A stretch of 64,000 nt of DNA. Origin: Echinarachnius parma. Its lineage: Eukaryota; Echinodermata; Echinoidea; Clypeasteroida; Echinarachniidae. Positions 1-12,470 of this stretch are shown one piece after another. Below the pieces are notes generated by a model that had not been told where the DNA came from, made no database searches, and saw nothing but the letters and a program-made list of their open reading frames with translations. The position numbers were made by a program, and so were the translations under genes. Numbering within the stretch: the stretch's first letter is position 1; each line of letters begins with the position of its first letter. The stretch spans positions 114,510 to 178,509 of the forward strand of contig JBAMJV010001372.1 of the NCBI GenBank assembly GCA_037951105.1. The letters are read 5' to 3'.

Positions 1-110
1 TAAGATGCAAACATTATTAAATATGGTCAGTATAAATTGCCGATTTCATATTTGTGTGTACTATTGAGGGAACAGGACATAGTACTCTGTTCTTATTCAG
101 TTGTACACTC

Positions 111-532
111 AGGGTGGAATTCTCATTAAAAGGTTAAATTTAGCACCAGACTAAAACGCGTCATACGCGTCGTTTTACGTCAGAAATTAAACCCACTGTT
201 TTGTGCTTTCTACACTCGGTTCTGACAGCCGAGGTATAGGTTTCCCCGCAAGATGAGCCCATATAATTTAGATAAAAAGTCAAATAAATCTGGCAAAATC
301 AACAATATTGTCAAGTTTTCTCATATTTTTGTATACTTTCTTCCTGCCAGTTTAGCGTAAAAAAATAAGCATCAGGCGCAATGGTTTATTCATAGGTTAT
401 GTGTGGCGTTTGTGTAGGATGAGTGCGCATCTAGCAACAAGCGCGCATTTAGAAATAAACGTGCATCGTTCGCCATGCGGCGCTCCATAAAGTGGTGGGT
501 TAAATTTAACCTTTTGATGAGAATTCCACCCT
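111..532. mobile_element. TIR element, family with GGGTGGAATTC ends
   Basis: AGGGTGGAATTCTCAT at 111 and its inverse ATGAGAATTCCACCCT ending at 532 form long terminal inverted repeats (also AAGGTTAAATTTA/TAAATTTAACCTT). Flanks (TACACTCA, TACGTTCA) could be a decayed 8-bp duplication. A related copy in the opposite orientation lies at about 15310-15795. Confidence 0.65.
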
Positions 533-1078
533 TACGTTCAGCATGGCTATAAGATGCATACATTAATACCACTATAGCAAATACGTTTGGTGTAAATAAA
601 CAAATATTGTATAAATGTATGCACAGGAAAGCAAAATCAAGACTCCCTTATATGCATTTTTCTGGTTAGATTATCACTTCATTGTTGGTTTGAAAAAAAG
701 GTATGAATTGAAAGAAAATTAATTGGGTGATGTAATATTCCAAAACATAACTTCCATGTATGATTGAAACTTATGGAGCTATGAATGTATCACATGCTTC
801 AATTTCAGCAAAATGTTTGATTAAATGTAGTATACTGTACTATGCATTTTTGTTAATATATCTACTAAAAGAGTATCAATATTTCCTGTTTATTCTTTTT
901 GCAATTTATGAAATGCAGAAATTCAATATGATGGTTTTCAAGATGAAATATGATGCACATGGAATACCAAAGTATGATATCACAGCCATTCATTGCCATT
1001 TATTTGTGTTCGTTTGAAATAATCTCTGGCAACCAAAACAAATAAATAGGTGACCCAACGGTTGCTAAGAACTTATGG

Positions 1079-1567
1079 CCTAGTCCCACTATAGCGTATC
1101 TCCTACCGTTTCCTATCTCACCCCGGAATGTACTCTGCCGTAATCTGACAAAAGGAAGCAACTGACAATTGGTAGTTTTCTTGTAAATGAGGATTTTTCT
1201 TATGATATTTGTGTAGTTACTTCCTTTTGAACTATTCATTTCTCGTAAATGGATTGTCAGGTGACTTGTTTACCATCAATTGTGAAGAGCATAATTATCT
1301 CAGATTCTCAATTACCCCAAAACAAGTCAAAAAAGACTATCCATACAATTGTCAGTTGCTTCCTTTTGTCAGATTACGGCAGTACTAGCAGAAAACTTGC
1401 AGGAAGCGAAATGCGAACCAAGGTCGGAATGGACTAGTGTCTATTAATTCGGCTCCATTTCACACGAAATGAAAGGTCATGGATCCTCAACAGTTGCTAG
1501 ATACTGACCGTCTGCCACATTTTGGTCGGATAGAACGCAGAAGGAGATACACTATAATGGGACTAGG
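1079..1567. mobile_element. Fold-back element with CCTAGTCCCACTATAG ends
   Basis: CCTAGTCCCACTATAGCGTA at 1079 pairs with the inverse ending GGGACTAGG at 1567. A second inverted pair inside (1131-1175 with 1343-1385, core CCGTAATCTGACAAAAGG) shows that most of the 489 bp folds back. No transposase. Confidence 0.65.
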
Positions 1568-3598
1568 GGATTAAAAGAATATGATGTCATTAATTTGGTT
1601 GTCTATACATTTGAATGACATTGATTACTTGATAAGTGTTTCTGTTTTGTGGTTGTCAGTAAAAAGATGCACGAAAAAAAAAAAAAGGTCCATTCCTATT
1701 TAAAGTGATGCATTATTAACTTTGTTAAATTCAACCAAAATGACTTGAAGCTTTCACATTTCCCTTGTACATGTACCTTGTGATTTGGCTTAAATGGTAA
1801 CAGAAGAATGAAATGGGTTTTGATTTGTCAAATGTCTTCCTTATTATGAAGATATTTATGATTTAATTGAAAACCATTCTGGAATGCTTTGATTGTAGTC
1901 AAAATCAATGGGTAGTACGTGATGAAATATGAAATAAATTTGCAATTTTTTTTACTAGGTAAACAGTGTTCTTTTCCTATGAAACTCTCACACATTAAAA
2001 AAAAAAGTATCTTCCGATGATATTGGTTGACGTCTCAGATGTCACTTTTGGAAACATCTTAATCTTATACAGTTAATGAATCACTTTAAGATTTGACATG
2101 TTATAATATATAAGTTGTTTCGCCAGTATGTATATTATTTGTTGCCATCCATCTAGTTACTCTTCAGGTTTGATTTTGATTTTGATTTGATTTGATTTAT
2201 TTATTTTTCAATGTAATGTACCATTTAATCGATCTGCCCTTTTCAGCTCATAAATGATGCAGGTTCATTCTTTGTTTATTTCTAGATTGATGGCGCAATA
2301 TAAATGCTGTTGTATTATTATCAGTTTGTTTTTTATTACCATTTCTATGAAAGTTCATGGAAAAGTATTAGTATCCCCTCATTTCATCTCAGCCTGTTTT
2401 ATTTATCTATATATTGTTTGTTTCTTTTGAGTTTTGTTTCGTCTCTTTTTATAATGTATTTATTATATATCCATGAAGGTGCATGATTGGGTATTGTATC
2501 GACCTCTTGTTTTCATTCAAGTTATTTTGGGTTAATGGTCTAAATTGCCTTTCATTTTATTTGATTTATTATTACTCTCATCTTAAATGCATAAAATAGT
2601 CTTTAAGTCTTGGAACACAGTCACTATTGACATAATTCTTATAAATTTGTGCTAAACTTTATTAATGAGGTGTGAGAGAAATAAGAAATAATTGTCTTCC
2701 AAATTCGGTATGAGTACAAATAATTTGTCAAAGTATGCAACTTATCCCTATAATTTTGCATGATTTCATGATTATTATTTTTTTTTACAATTAAGTTTGA
2801 GAACTCTTTATTTGTAATGGTGTAAAGATGTTTATGTTCAACTTCCTTTATACTGGAGTTCCAAGTTCACTATAATATACAGTATGTCACGATATTTCGC
2901 ATGATTTCACGATTGTGTAGTTCGTTTTTAAAATGAAACTTGAATGTTGTATAGATTTAATGGTGTAAAGATATTTAATATGTTATTCTCATCAAAGTGT
3001 GCGTTATAGCAATGGCGACTTCCTTTGTGGCAGAGTTCCAAGCTCGTGACATACAGTAGGAAGTCACGCGCTTCCTAATTCAAAATAAATAATTTATCTT
3101 TGCACGGTGTTATGCAAAACCCAAAAATTTGAACTTTGGAATACATTTAATAATACAATATTGCAAGTGAATTGCTGATTTATTTATGAAATGTTAAGAT
3201 AAGTCGGGTCAGTCGTAGAATATATGAAGCTTTTTGTACATAGAACGATTTTTTATTATAATCATTGAACGTGAAATGATTGAAATTAAATGAAAGCGAT
3301 AATTCTGTAAATTCTGTGAATGAAAAAAGATGTAAAAATCTATTATTATGTTTAATCCAAAGAAAATACAACTTTATACATTTCACATATATTGTAGATA
3401 TTGCATTTTATAAAATACTTTCATGTACATTGTATATAGACAACTCGGTTGTACATATATGTTTCAGTTGGGCATATTTTTTTTTTCAGGCGCACATCAT
3501 ATTAGTTGTATTATTTGCTGTTCGTAATACACTTAGAAACATCAGTATGAAGCTCTATATAAATATTATGTATTATTATTTTTTATTATTATTATTAT
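1568..3598. other. AT-rich stretch with no recognised gene
   Basis: Nothing coding is recognised. A SINE/LINE-like 3' tail (GGCGCAATATAAATGCTG with TTATTAT) is at about 2292-2325, a short TTGATTTTGATT simple repeat at 2168-2200, and A-runs at 1675 and 1997. Short ORFs here have no motif. Confidence 0.5.
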
Positions 3599-3604
3599 TA
3601 TTGT

Positions 3605-3650
3605 TATGCCTCTGCCAACGAAGTGGCAGCTAGGAGGCATTATGCTTCAT
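3605..3650 (+). repeat. Solo 5' hairpin of repeat family A
   Basis: ATGCCTCTGCC-AACGAAGT-GGCAG...GGAGGCAT matches the 5' hairpin of the family A elements at 14230-14265, 31553-31590 and 42131-42164. It stands alone after a (TTA)n tract, so it is a truncated copy. Confidence 0.55.
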
Positions 3651-3798
3651 GCTATTGTTTGATGATTTTTGTGCAATCTTTCAAATTCTGAACATGAGCT
3701 CATTGCACTATTCTAACAATGGTTTGTAGTGTTACATTAACAAAACAAAACAATGAAAGAATTTAAGTGTTGTTTTCAGAACCAAGTACTAAGGTTAA

Positions 3799-4214
3799 AG
3801 GGGTAGTTCAGTTTTGGTATAGAGGGTGCTTCAAGAAATAATTTTTTTGTGAGGTAATGAAAAACTGAGTGTCAAATTTGAAAGAGCATACAATTTTAAT
3901 GACAGAATAAACTTTGATTTTGATCAAAATCGGTTCAGAAACAGCTGAAATATCAATAAATATATCCGATCGGAATAAACCTTGGGCCCCAGGTTTATTC
4001 AATGATTTAAACAAATAAAAAATAAAATACTTTCTCTCTATCTCATCTCTCTATTTAATCATTATTTTAAAAAATCACATACAATTTTTGTATAAAAAAT
4101 GGTTTAAACCAAGAGCATGGTGGAGTTATAACAATTAGTTTGTAACCCGTTTGTAATGTTATGGTGCAGGTTTTGGTTACTAAAATTTAGTTTGACCAAA
4201 ACTGTACTACCCCT
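3799..4214. mobile_element. TTAA-flanked MITE (AGGGGTAGT ends)
   Basis: TTAA at 3795-3798 and 4215-4218 flank inverted ends AGGGGTAGTTCAGTTTTGG and CCAAAACTGTACTACCCCT. 416 bp with no coding capacity. Fits a piggyBac- or Kolobok-type non-autonomous element. Related copies: 28720-29226 and a decayed one ending at 53927. Confidence 0.75.
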
Positions 4215-4268
4215 TTAAAGGTGATCCATTCACTAATTATTGGTTGTTTTATTTCAATATTCTGAACA

Positions 4269-4486
4269 GGGCCCTAGCTGTTTTGTGAAACTTTTCAAAT
4301 TGTAAATCTGCTACCATTATGATGTAGATGTTGTCATAATAGTTACTTGAACATTTACAGCAAATTACAAAATTACAATTGATTGTAACTACTTCGGCAA
4401 CGCTGCGTGCTGGTGACGTAGTAGTTTGACATACCGTAATAATTTGACTTTAACAACAACTTGAAAAGTTTCACAAAACGAACCCA
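4269..4486. mobile_element. MITE with GGGCCCT...TTTTGTGAAACTTTTCAA ends
   Basis: TTTTGTGAAACTTTTCAA near 4280 and its inverse TTGAAAAGTTTCACAAAA near 4461-4478 are followed outwards by GGGCCC/GGGTTC. A related 160-bp copy is at 36035-36196. Confidence 0.6.
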
Positions 4487-4579
4487 TAACCGTTTGTTCG
4501 TGTTATTTCTTTTTAGCAAACTGATTGAAAAGTAATACTATATGATTTGTATTTACTGCCATTCAGTATTTTAGTTTGT

Positions 4580-5710
4580 CAAGGGTCCTTCTAATAATGA
4601 ACATTTGACATGAAACTCTTACCTCCATATCAGTCAATACAAACTTAGCCAAAGTGACATGTTATTTAAGCAAGCTACCTGACGTTGTCTACGAGTTTAT
4701 TCACTTTTCTGTTTACTTTGTATTTATATCTTAATTTCTTAATAACTTTCATATCAATTGTTTGAAACTTAGCCAACATGTTATTTAAACAAGCTACCTG
4801 AATTATTGTATGAGCTTATTCACTTTTCTGTTTTCTTTGTTTTATATCTTCATTTCTCATCTTCATTTCTCAACAATCTCCATATTACTTGTTTAAAACT
4901 TAGCCAACATGACAGAATAATTCAGGTAGTTAATAGCTTTTCTGTTTTCTTTTTAAAAATCTTCATTTCTTAATAACCTCCATATCGCTTGTTTAAAACT
5001 TGGCCAACATGTCATGATATTTAAACACTGAGGGCTATTTGAAGTAGTAGTAATGAGTTCATTCACTTTTCTATCTATATATTTCTTAATAACCTTCATA
5101 TCACTTGTTTAAAATCTTAGCCAACATGACATGTTATAAACTACATGTAGCTACCTGAATTATTCTGAGTTTATTCACTATTTTTGTTTTCTTAAAAAAA
5201 AAAATTTCTGAGTAACCTCCATATTACTTGTTTAAAACTTAGCCAACATGACATATTTAAAGAAGCTATTTGAAGTAGTATGAGTTTATGTAATAGCTTT
5301 TCTGTTTTCTTTTTTATATCTTTATTTCTTGATAACCTTCATATCAATTGTTTAAAATCTTAGCCAACTTGTCATGTTATTTAAACAAGCTACCTGAAGA
5401 AGTCTGAGTTTATGTAATAGCTTTTCTGTTTTCTTTTTTATATCTTTATTTCTTGATAACCTTCATATCAATTGTTTAAAATCTTAGCCAACTTGTCATG
5501 TTATTTAAACAAGCTACCTGAAGAAGTCTGAGTTTATTTAATAGCTTTTCTGTTTTCTTTTTTATATCTTTATTTCTTAATAACCTTCATATCAAGTTTA
5601 ATTAAAACCTTAGCCAACTTGAAATGTTATTTAAACAAGCTACCTGAAGTAGTAGTAGTGAGTTTATTCACTTTTCTGTTTTATTTTTTCATATCTTTAT
5701 TTCTGAAGGT
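4580..5710. repeat. Tandem array, about 10 units of roughly 110-120 bp
   Basis: Each unit contains CTTAGCCAACATGACATGTT, then AAACAAGCTACCTGAA, GAGTTTATTCACTTTTCTG and TTTATTTCTTAATAACC. Units vary by small indels; 5340-5560 holds two nearly identical neighbours. No coding sense was found. Confidence 0.75.
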
Positions 5711-6228
5711 TCATGATCTGTTGTTTTCAGCATTTCCATCTCCATCTGATTTTGTTCTAGTTTTATAAAAAAAAAACACATACCTACACAATAGTGTCAT
5801 CTATGTACCGTGAATAAACTTCATATATTACATGTACTACTGAACAGAACGTTTTGTCAAGTGTTTGTTGTTTGTGATCTTTGGGCATTCTCCTCGAAGA
5901 CGTGCCCACGACTTGGCACGCATGACTAAAAGAACAGATGCGCAAATTGCATAGAACATGGGATCTTTTACAAAAGTTTTAGTCATGCATACCAAGACGT
6001 GGGCTGAATACCGCCCCTGGAGGGCTGAGGAGCGGTAGTGATTTTTGAGCACTCAAGCTTGCATCCAGTACATTTTATCAGGGTTGGCACTTCTTATCTG
6101 TAGCCCCCCCCCCCCCCCCCCCCCCCCCCTGCTGATGTATCAGCAGAGGATTAGCAGAGAGTAGAGAGAATGAACTGCATAATCTACTAAAGGAGGAGAA
6201 TAGTCTATCAGGTTCTGTAAAGCAGCAA
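5711..6228. other. Intergenic, poly-C tract
   Basis: No gene recognised. A run of about 24 C lies at 6106-6129. Confidence 0.45.
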
Positions 6229-7705
6229 TTTTTGTTGCTATAATCTTGGAAACAGTTTTTAATTTGGTCTAAATACATTACTGATGAGAAAAAGTGATGT
6301 TTCCATTTTCTATTTTTGGTCCCAGGGTGCATTTTGGCGATTTTAAAGATAATTAGCTAATTTGCATATTTGTAAAATAAGGTCAGGGTCATTTTCTATC
6401 TAGGAATAGTACAATATTGATAAAAACTAGTATTCTATGGTATTTTGGGGCAAGGATTCCATTTCCGGTGCTTGTTTGTAAGTGCTGTATGGGAAACACT
6501 CTGAAATCCAAGATGGCTTCCCTAATTTGCATATTTTATGAATATTGTTGATTTTCAGTGACTACAACCCCTAATAAGCAATAATTCTGGATTATTATTT
6601 GTCAGTTATGTTCTAAGTATGTATTTAAGATATCAAAGATGAGTTGCCATCGTGGCAACCTCTAGCAATGCATATTATTTGCATAATTATGTATTTTACC
6701 TAATTTGCATATTCCCCCAAATCGAGTATATTGGGAACCCGGCAAGTAAAAAAGACAAGTAATACCACTTTTCCAAGGTTTTAAAGGGCAACGAATCCAT
6801 TTATGATACCTATTTACCTGTATCACCTCGGCAACCCGCATAAATCCAAGATGGCCGCCTTTGTCATTTTAAAGTAAATAATGCTATTATTTTGCTACTT
6901 TAATTGCATTTAATTTATAAAAGTATGATTTGTTTACTGTAAGCAAACACCTACATTGTGATTCAATTATTCTAGTTGCTCATTCCAATAATTAAAAGTC
7001 AAAACATTATAATATCAATCTAATATAACCAAAATAATATAGTCGTGTATCATAACATGTGTAATTTAGGGAGCAGTCATCTTGGATTTGAGATGGATGC
7101 CATGGTGATACAGGTAAATAAGTATCAAAAATGGATCTGCTGCCCCCAAAAACCTTGGAAAAGTGGTATTACTTGTCTTTTTTACTTGCCGGGTTCCCAA
7201 TATACTCGATTTCGGGGAATATGGAAATTAGGTAAAATACATAATTATGCAAATAATATGCATTGCTAGAGGTTGCCACGATGGCAACTCATATTTGATA
7301 TCTTAAATACATACTTAGAACATAACTGACAAATAATAATCAGGAATTATTGCTTATTAGGGGCTGTAGCCACTGAAAATCAATAATATTCATAAATATG
7401 CAAATTAGGGGCAGTCATCTTGGATTTCAGAGTGTTTCCCATACAGCACTTACAAACGAGCACCGGAAATGGAATCCTTGCCCTAAAATACCATAGAATA
7501 CTAGTTTTTTTATCAATATTGCACTATTCCTAGATAGAAAATGACCCCTGACCTTATTTCACAAATATGCAAATAAGCTAATTATCTTTAAAATCGCCAA
7601 AATGCACACTGGGACCAAAAATAAAAAATGGAAACATCACTTTTTCTCATCAGTAATGTATTTAGACCAAATTAAAAACTGTTTCCAAGATTATAGCAAA
7701 AAATT
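6229..7705. mobile_element. Large fold-back element, arms of about 700 bp
   Basis: The left arm from about 6229 and the right arm to about 7705 are near-complete inverse copies (for example AGGAATAGTACAATATTGAT with the inverse at 7518-7537; GTTGCCATCGTGGCAACC at 6642-6659 with the inverse at 7271-7288). The centre is near 6960. No transposase; outer ends are not sharply defined. Confidence 0.75.
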
Positions 7706-8634
7706 TCACAACATTTATTTGTACTACATTAGGGGATATACTAGAAGGGGAGACCATGGTGAAGCCCTGGCTCTGGAATGTCTTATCAGTTGGTTGCCAT
7801 GCCAACTGAGATATGAGCAGAGCAGAGGGGGCAGGAACCAGGGCAGTTAATCTCTCTGGGCCTTGAGGGAAGTAAACACAGCATGGGATTGTTGACAGTA
7901 GTAATAAAACTGATAAGAATGTGGTCGATATGGAAACAAAAATGATAAGAATGTGGTCGATATGGAAACAAAAATGATAAAATTGATCACCACGATGGTG
8001 GAAGACAAGCTAATGGGACAATCACGTCATGCATATTAATAAAACCTTGATAGCTTTAATAGTTGCATGCCAAGTCTATTTTGGATGGCGCGGTAAGAAT
8101 TAAACGCATGATCTTTTTAGTTGATAACTAGGGTTAATTTAGTGGGTACCTAAAGCTTACCCAGCTAACCCTAGTTGAGGGCCCTAGGAAAAGTGCTTGT
8201 TACTCACTATTCTGTATCTGACTAAGCATGGAACTAAGCTAGCAGGGTTTTATTAATATATGGGCCCTGCATGGTCCTTGTGAAACCATTGTGAAAATAA
8301 ATTTAATAAAAGGGGAAGGAAACGCGGTACATTTTTACTTACTGTTACTGACTGTAAGTGCTGAATTCCTGTCACTTCTAGTCGTATACTAATAATTTCT
8401 ATTTCTGTATGTAAAGCGGAATGACAATTATCTTTTTAAATTTTAGATTATGCCGAATGTTGAATCGTACAAATGTAAGTCTGTTGATATTTCAATGGTA
8501 TTGGTGAAGGCTATACCTGCTTGTTTTTTATAACTTTACACAGCTCAACCAGTACTCTTGTATTATTTGAACAAATAGCCCGAACCAATTCCGAACTATG
8601 TACAGCACTCTTTAAAATATATATGCCCATATCT
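7706..8634. other. Intergenic with a 38-bp tandem duplication
   Basis: No gene. GATAAGAATGTGGTCGATAT plus GGAAACAAAAAT is duplicated in tandem at 7912-7978. Imperfect short inverted repeats around 8110-8260. Confidence 0.45.
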
Positions 8635-9206
8635 GGGCCCCTTTGCAGAAAGAATCGCAATTGAATGTAAGGTGATCCGTTCGGAAAACAAAATGCATTG
8701 GGGGGGGGGGGGGGGGGGGTGGCGAGCATTGTTCACAAACAATGCACATTTGAACTAATCAGATTTGCGCATTTAGTCACATGATCCGACTTGCAATTAA
8801 TAGACCGCTTCTGTAATGTATGCAAATGATATGCGTATGACATAAGACTCTCCGTTGGCAAGCTTAACAATAGTAACTAGGTCCGGCAAGCTAAGTTTGC
8901 CGGAGCTTGCCGGACATAGTTACTATTGTTAAGCTTGCCAACGGGGAGTCTGACGTCATACGCATAATATTTGCATACATTACAGAAGCGATCTATTGCA
9001 ACTTTATAATCGAATGGCAACCAAGGAAGGGAAAGAGAAGAAAAGATAGAGCGATGAAATAACATCATACGTGGGAACGGCCGCATGGCCCAGGATAGAC
9101 AGAAGAGAATGGAAATGTCATGAGGAGGGCTTTGTCCAACGTCTGGATGAACTATGGCCTGATAGATAGATAGAATCGATTGCAATGCTTTCTGCAACAA
9201 GGCCCT
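8635..9206. mobile_element. Fold-back element with GGGCCC..TTGCAGAAAG ends
   Basis: GGGCCCCTTTGCAGAAAG at 8635 pairs with CTTTCTGCAACAAGGCCCTC near 9188-9207. Inside, 8802-8989 is an almost perfect palindrome (GTAATGTATGCAAAT and AAGCTTAACAATAGTAACTA with their inverses). A short relative is at 38426-38580. A poly-G run of about 19 lies at 8701-8719. Confidence 0.65.
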
Positions 9207-10386
9207 CCTAATATAAAGTTTGTACATTATCAATTTTGGCAAATCACCATTTTTCATACACAGTTAATTGCACAAATCACAAGGTAAAATTGTACATAAT
9301 AGTACTAAAAGTATTTATTTCAAGGTGTTCGTATATTTTAGCATGAAAATCACATGTAGATAATCATATATGCAATACATCTTTTAATTTTGTCCAATAA
9401 TAACCTTTGAATACTCAGTCATAAAAACTTTGGAAATAGGAACAATATAATATCAATAATGGCAAATCACCATTTTTCAAATACAATAAATGAAACAAAT
9501 CACAAGGTAAAAGTATTTATTTCAAGGTGTTCATATATTTGAGCATGAAATCATACTACACACAGCAACATATGAAAATTATTAAGACATGTATGTATAT
9601 AAATAGAGGCAATTTGTCTTCTTGCTAATGCATTATGCCAATGATCAAGCTGAATGGAATACATATATATTTCCTGAGGGTTTTATTTTCATGAATATAT
9701 CGCAAATCACTTGTGAATCACGAAATTAACAACACGCTAGAATATTGACAACAAATGCAAAGCAATTACACGCATTGCATGCATTACTGCACTATAGCAT
9801 CTCTCTCAAGACAGTCATACACAATATGTATACTGTAAACGTTGTTATTTTCGCGCGATTAATATTTCGCGCTGAGCGACACAAAAAACACATTCGCGGA
9901 ATTTTAATTTCGCGGCCGAGCAAGTGTTCACACCTTTTACAAATCACGCATTTATATTCACGGAGGCCGACTTCAGCGAGAAATCCGCGAAAATAAATGC
10001 ACCGCGAACATTACCACGTTTACAGTACACATGCAGTGGGCTACATGTAAACTGCGCTAGCCCGCTGAATGCATGTAACAGCCAAACGCGAATATAACCA
10101 CTCGCAAAATTGGCGTAAAGTCCCGATTCTCAATAATGTATGTATGCAAAATATATGGTGTATACAGTACTTAATTGGTATTTTTTCAGCACATAATAAT
10201 TGGTCTCAGAAATCGAGAACTCTACATGGAAAATGTCAATAGCTGAGCCTCATAGTTTCATAGTACATTTCCAATTGTTTTAAATATCAAATCAATGTAA
10301 CTACTAGCTACGTCACCAGTCAATCAGTATGGAGTATGATAGGTGTTGCCATGGTAGTTACACTTACAATAAGCGGAAATGTTTAA
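9207..10386. other. Intergenic, no gene recognised
   Basis: A ~45-bp sequence (GGCAAATCACCATTTTTCA) recurs at 9238 and 9459. A CpG-containing inverted repeat (TGTAAACG...CGTTTACAG, 9834-10026) brackets a possible MITE. Confidence 0.4.
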
Positions 10387-10817
10387 AGGGTACCACCACC
10401 CCAAAATAATAATCTTTTTATAGAAAGGTAACATCTTTAGTATTCCATTCCTTCAATAAGTTCACAAAAATATGTTTTCAGAAAAAATATATAATTGGAA
10501 AACGCATCACCAGTCTCAGCCATGCGGTCATGCGGTCTGAATGCGCAGACTATTATGCGAGCAGAGCCAGCGGCGCTCTATGCAGAGCGAACGAATCATC
10601 CAGGATTCTATTGACGTACGTGTGAATTACATTGGCGAACTCGCAAATGCCTGGCCCGTGTGGAACCACGAGATAGCCGTGGTTCCGTAAGTGGTGGAAA
10701 TTAATTGCTTTGTTTATGAATTACACAACCCTTTGCAAAATGTTGGGTATCTATTTGATATCACAAAACGGTACCAAAACATATAATAATGTGTTGTCCT
10801 TTGCCTGGTGGTCCCCT
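10387..10817. mobile_element. TTAA-flanked MITE (AGGGTACCACCACC ends)
   Basis: TTAA at 10383-10386 and 10818-10821 flank AGGGTACCACCACC and GGTGGTCCCCT. 431 bp, non-coding. Same target preference and AGG...CCT termini as the elements at 3799, 28101, 28720 and 48702. Confidence 0.65.
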
Positions 10818-11265
10818 TTAATGAAACATGGAGCCCGTAATTATATTACATATTTACTATCTTTGTACAGGACGGATATATAATTATTGCACTTCATATT
10901 GCAAAAATGAGTTGGTTTGTGTTGTAATCACAAACACTTTGGTCCACTTCAAATGTATTTTGAACATTATACTCACAAAATAACTCAATTGACAATTTAC
11001 ATAATGAACGACCAAATTAAGTAGAATATGAAGACACAGTGAAAACACATTTGTGGAGACTCTTTTTCACAGATAAACAGTCTGTATAAATATAAGTACT
11101 ATGTATATGATCTTGCATAATAATTAAAACAATAAATTTCAACAACAGTAATCAGGCAATGATGAAAATAAGTTTGATCTGAAAAGGAACAAAGATAGGG
11201 AGAAATAATCCCAAATGTAATCCACACTCCTGCTCTCAACAAGGGAGCATGAATGGATATATACC

Positions 11266-11500
11266 AATGGTCTGGTAAAAATTAGCCTGGTGCACCTATA
11301 GGTATGTGGCTGCCTGTGTCTAGTATGCTCCCCAGGGAGTTAAGAAGGTGCACAACATAAGTGTGCAGATCTGAACGGTACCTAACGACCAGGGATTTAA
11401 ATAATCCAAGGTCTTGAATGTTCAGCGTTAGGCACTCTTATGTCACATTATCGTTGTGTATGAACCTGGCTATTGCACTTCTAGGTTCCCGTGAAGTTCT
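11266..11500 (+). repeat. SINE-like fragment
   Basis: Shares TAGTATGCTCCCCAGGGAG and a following GTGCACAA...TGAAC..TACC..A..GACCA/AAAGG arrangement with 23145-23295, which ends in a GCCCTATAAATGCTATATATTATTATT tail typical of tRNA-type SINEs. Fragments also at 51395-51480 and 52866-52920. Confidence 0.45.
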
Positions 11501-11576
11501 CAAATAAGGTCGAGGAGGAGGTAGAAGCAGATATTAAAAGGGAATGATACTGCGAGTCAAGTTTCTTTCTTGCCAT

Positions 11577-12470
11577 TCAATAGCGAGTTCCGAATCATTC
11601 ATTGACGGTCATCACAGCTATGTCGAAGTTGACTGCCATGATGATGAGCTGTTCTCTCTCTGTCTATGTCTTACCATTCAATAGTGAGTCCCAAACCATT
11701 CATTGACAGTCTTCACAGCTATGTCAATGTTGACTGCCACGATGATGTGCTGTTCTCTCTCTGTCTATGTCTTGCCATTCAATAGCGAGTTCCGAACCAT
11801 TCATTGACGGTCATCACAGCTATGTCGATGTTGACTGCCACGATGATGAGCTGTTCTCTCTCTGTCTTACCATTCAATAGCGAGTTCCAAACCATTCATT
11901 GACGGTCTTCACAGCTATGTCAATGTTGACTGCCACGATGATGTGCTGTTCTCTCTCTGTCTATGTCTTGCCATTCAAAAGTGAGTTACAAACCATTCAT
12001 TGACAGTCTTCACAGCTATGTCGATGTTGACTGCCACGATGATGTGCTGTTCTCTCTCTGTCTCTATCTGTCTTGCCATATAATAGCGAGTTCCGAACCA
12101 TTCATTGATGGTCATCACAGCTATGTCGATGTTGACTGCCACGATGATGAGCTGTTCTCTCTCTGTCTTACCATTCAATAGCGAGTTCCAAACCATTCAT
12201 TGACGGTCTTCACAGCTATGTCAATGTTGACTGCCACGATGAAGTGCTGTTCTCTCTCTGTCTCTATCTGTCTTGCCATTCAATAGTGAGTTCCTAACCA
12301 TTCATTGACGGTCATCACAGCTATGTCGATGTTGACTGCCACAATGATGAGCTGTTCTCTCTCTGTCTATGTCTTACCATTCAATAGCGAGTTCCGAACC
12401 ATTCATTGACGGTCATCACAGCTATGTCGATGTTGACTGCCACGATGATGTGCTGTTCTCTGTCTGGGAT
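11577..12470 (-). repeat. Nine-copy tandem array of the FBXO15 last coding exon
   Basis: Units repeat at 95, 101 or 105 bp. On the plus strand the complement of the stop codon falls at 11577, 11678, 11779, 11874, 11975, about 12080, 12175, 12280 and 12381. Read on the minus strand, each unit encodes a version of REQ-IIVAVNIDIAV-TVNEWFGTRY followed by a stop. The copy at 12381-12470 is the functional exon: it alone has a polypyrimidine-AG acceptor (TTTCTTTCAG at 12471 and above), followed by IPDREQ in phase 0 with exon 14. Length differences are confined to the CT-rich spacer. Two types alternate imperfectly (AVMTV versus AVKTV). The sixth copy has lost its stop and the fifth ends WFVTHF. The eight extra copies lie downstream of the stop and would be 3' UTR or intergenic. 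Confidence 0.88.
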
